Below are positions 63,568-64,000 of a stretch of DNA of 64,000 bases, piece after piece (the stretch's first letter is position 1; every line of letters begins with the position of its first letter). The translations under genes and the position numbers were made by a program. This DNA comes from Halocaridina rubra (Eukaryota; Arthropoda; Malacostraca; Decapoda; Atyidae): positions 113,501 to 177,500 of the forward strand of contig JAXCGZ010005696.1 in NCBI GenBank assembly GCA_037179515.1. The letters run 5' to 3'. Below the pieces are notes generated by a model, which was given only the letters and a program-made list of their open reading frames with translations, searched no databases and had not been told where the DNA came from.

Positions 63568-64000
63568 TTGTTATACACAAATGCTGATGGATTACGTGGT
63601 AAGGCAGTAGAATTAAATGATAGGATTTACAACAGTAAGGCAGATATAGTAGCAGTCACAGAGACTAAGTTAAGTAAGGACATAAACAGTGTCACAGTTT
63701 TTCCTAAGGGCTTCAGAATATTAAGGGTTGAAAGATCTGAGAGGACTGGTGGAGGGATAGAACTGCTCATAAGTGAAAGAATTTAGGTTGAAGAAATAAA
63801 CTTGGCTATAGAAAGTGAGTTCAAGGAATTTCTTGTTGCTCGCATAAATACTGGGTCAGAGAGCATTATAATAATTGTTGTATATAACCCACCAAGGAAC
63901 TAGAATAGGCTAGAGGTTTATGAGGAAAGTCATATAGGTACTATTGAAGTCATAAACTCAGTTGTTAACATGGCACGGGAGAGGAAATGTTGGATTTTGA
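63568..64000 (+). pseudogene. LINE ORF2 5' part of copy J, runs off the window
   Basis: The endonuclease start (LYTNADGLRGKAVELNDRIY, VTETKLSK) is open to a TAG stop at 63784-63786. The same frame continues with endonuclease sequence to the window edge, with a further stop (AACTAG) near 63900. Same family as copies E and H. Confidence 0.8.

Overview
This window is eukaryotic and looks like a decapod crustacean (or close arthropod) nuclear genome. The grounds are pervasive (TA)n microsatellites, several arthropod-type non-LTR retrotransposon families, pogo/Tigger-like DNA transposons, tRNA-derived repeats, and only a few short host exons with GT/AG (one GC/AG) splice sites. There are no operons or ribosome binding sites. 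The species call is inference from repeat content.

Host genes are sparse. At the left edge (372-524, +) lies the last exon of what looks like a ZIP-type metal transporter. Exons at 1097-1155, 1520-1701, 6064-6193 and 6251-6352 (+) keep phase and read as the C-terminal end of one unidentified protein. At 53892-55582 (-) are the last three visible exons of a chymotrypsin-fold serine protease whose catalytic serine is Asn (GDNGGG), so it is probably a non-catalytic homolog. A poly(A) signal follows its stop.

Layout of the rest. 2-6 kb: Tigger-like element and repeats in the introns of the unidentified gene. 7.4-15.3 kb: a segmental duplication (7434-9418 matches 13229-15306) around a second block (10480-13228) that recurs at 38966-43557. 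15.4-25.7 kb: Tigger-like elements bracketed by TA tracts, one with an internally deleted transposase and one filled by a 160-bp tandem array. 25.7-32.8 kb: a three-level nest, a DNA element holding a CR1-like LINE that itself holds a younger CR1-like LINE with an AGCT target-site duplication. 33.2-38.8 kb: two more minus-strand LINE copies, including the best preserved one (940-codon endonuclease/RT frame). 39-43.5 kb: the second duplicated block, with an RTE-clade LINE and an 8-bp-TSD inverted-repeat element whose empty sites are both visible in the first block. 43.6-45.5 kb: a plus-strand LINE copy.

45.55-51.19 kb is the most striking region. It holds about 20.6 nearly identical copies of a 273-bp monomer, each with a 72-nt tRNA-like body (A box, B box, T4 run). 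Thirteen copies point left, then 7.6 point right, forming a near-perfect inverted repeat with arms of about 1.9 kb. Diverged relatives nearby (51295-51555, 9303-9418, 15192-15306) suggest the monomer came from a tRNA-derived SINE-like sequence whose tail runs into (TA)n.

51.9-53.3 kb is another tandem-repeat element, followed by a TA tract of about 400 bp and the protease gene. From 56.4 kb to the right edge there is a palindrome of LINE 3' ends and four plus-strand LINE copies, the last showing ORF1 (coiled coil plus RRM-like) and running off the window. In this LINE family ORF2 has no ATG before the endonuclease domain and lies in the -1 frame of ORF1, with an in-phase A AAT TTT heptamer in the overlap.
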